Below are positions 5,339-5,347 of a DNA stretch of 5,347 bases, in pieces. Position 1 is the stretch's first letter; the number at the start of each line of letters is the position of its first letter. The notes beneath the pieces are model-generated. The model was not told where the DNA came from. It ran no database searches and saw only the letters and a program-made list of their open reading frames with translations. The DNA is taken from contig JAOUFP010000228.1 in NCBI GenBank assembly GCA_029858145.1, positions 1-5,347 on the forward strand, written 5' to 3'. The position numbers and the translations under genes were made by a program. This DNA is from Nitrospirota bacterium. Its GTDB lineage: Bacteria; Nitrospirota; Thermodesulfovibrionia; Thermodesulfovibrionales; UBA6898.

Positions 5339-5347
5339 GTGAAGGAA
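5339..5347 (+). CDS. Possible start of a downstream gene (partial)
   Basis: GGAGG at 5330-5334 is followed after four bases by GTG at 5339, then AAG GAA to the window end, giving (M)KE. A strong ribosome site ahead of a start codon, 16 bases beyond the tRNA and with no terminator between, suggests a gene co-transcribed with the tRNA. A C4-type zinc-ribbon protein beginning MKE is a guess from gene order in related bacteria. Three codons cannot identify it. Confidence 0.3.

Overview
This window looks like a bacterial macromolecular-synthesis (MMS) operon. In order on the + strand it carries rpsU (ribosomal protein S21), a yqeY/GatB-like gene, a Nif3-family dinuclear-metal protein gene, dnaG (primase) and rpoD (primary sigma factor). 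These are followed by a tRNA gene with anticodon CAU and possibly the first codons of another gene. All real genes are on the + strand, coding density is high, and no gene-free stretch exceeds about 120 bases.

The proteins are clearly bacterial. The intermediate GC content, the rpsU-yqeY-(insert)-dnaG-rpoD-tRNA layout, the acidic sigma-70 N-terminus lacking a recognisable region 1.1, and the style of the Nif3-like protein suggest Nitrospirota (Thermodesulfovibrio-like) or a deltaproteobacterial/Desulfobacterota relative. This placement is inference; no phylogeny was run.

Layout. Bases 1-112 hold a near-consensus promoter (TTGACA, 18 bp, extended -10 TGA-TAAAAT) and the rpsU Shine-Dalgarno site. 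rpsU, yqeY and the Nif3-like gene follow with gaps of 1 and 12 bases and are probably co-transcribed and partly translationally coupled. The 76-base gap before dnaG holds a weak hairpin ending in TTTT and a candidate extended -10 promoter, so dnaG-rpoD may be partly uncoupled from the first three genes. The 82-base dnaG-rpoD gap carries several small inverted repeats, one of them directly upstream of the rpoD ribosome-binding site. After rpoD, a promoter-like pair (TTGACT, 18 bp, TATGAT) overlaps the rpoD stop codon and probably drives the tRNA. There is no clear terminator on either side of the tRNA.

Together the genes link translation initiation (S21), replication priming (DnaG) and transcription initiation (primary sigma), the classic MMS grouping. 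YqeY and the Nif3-like protein are conserved accessory members whose cellular roles are poorly defined. I found no mobile element, CRISPR array, defence system or clearly new system. The points worth a second look are regulatory details, the identity of the CAU tRNA, the unusual sigma N-terminus and the Nif3-like protein.
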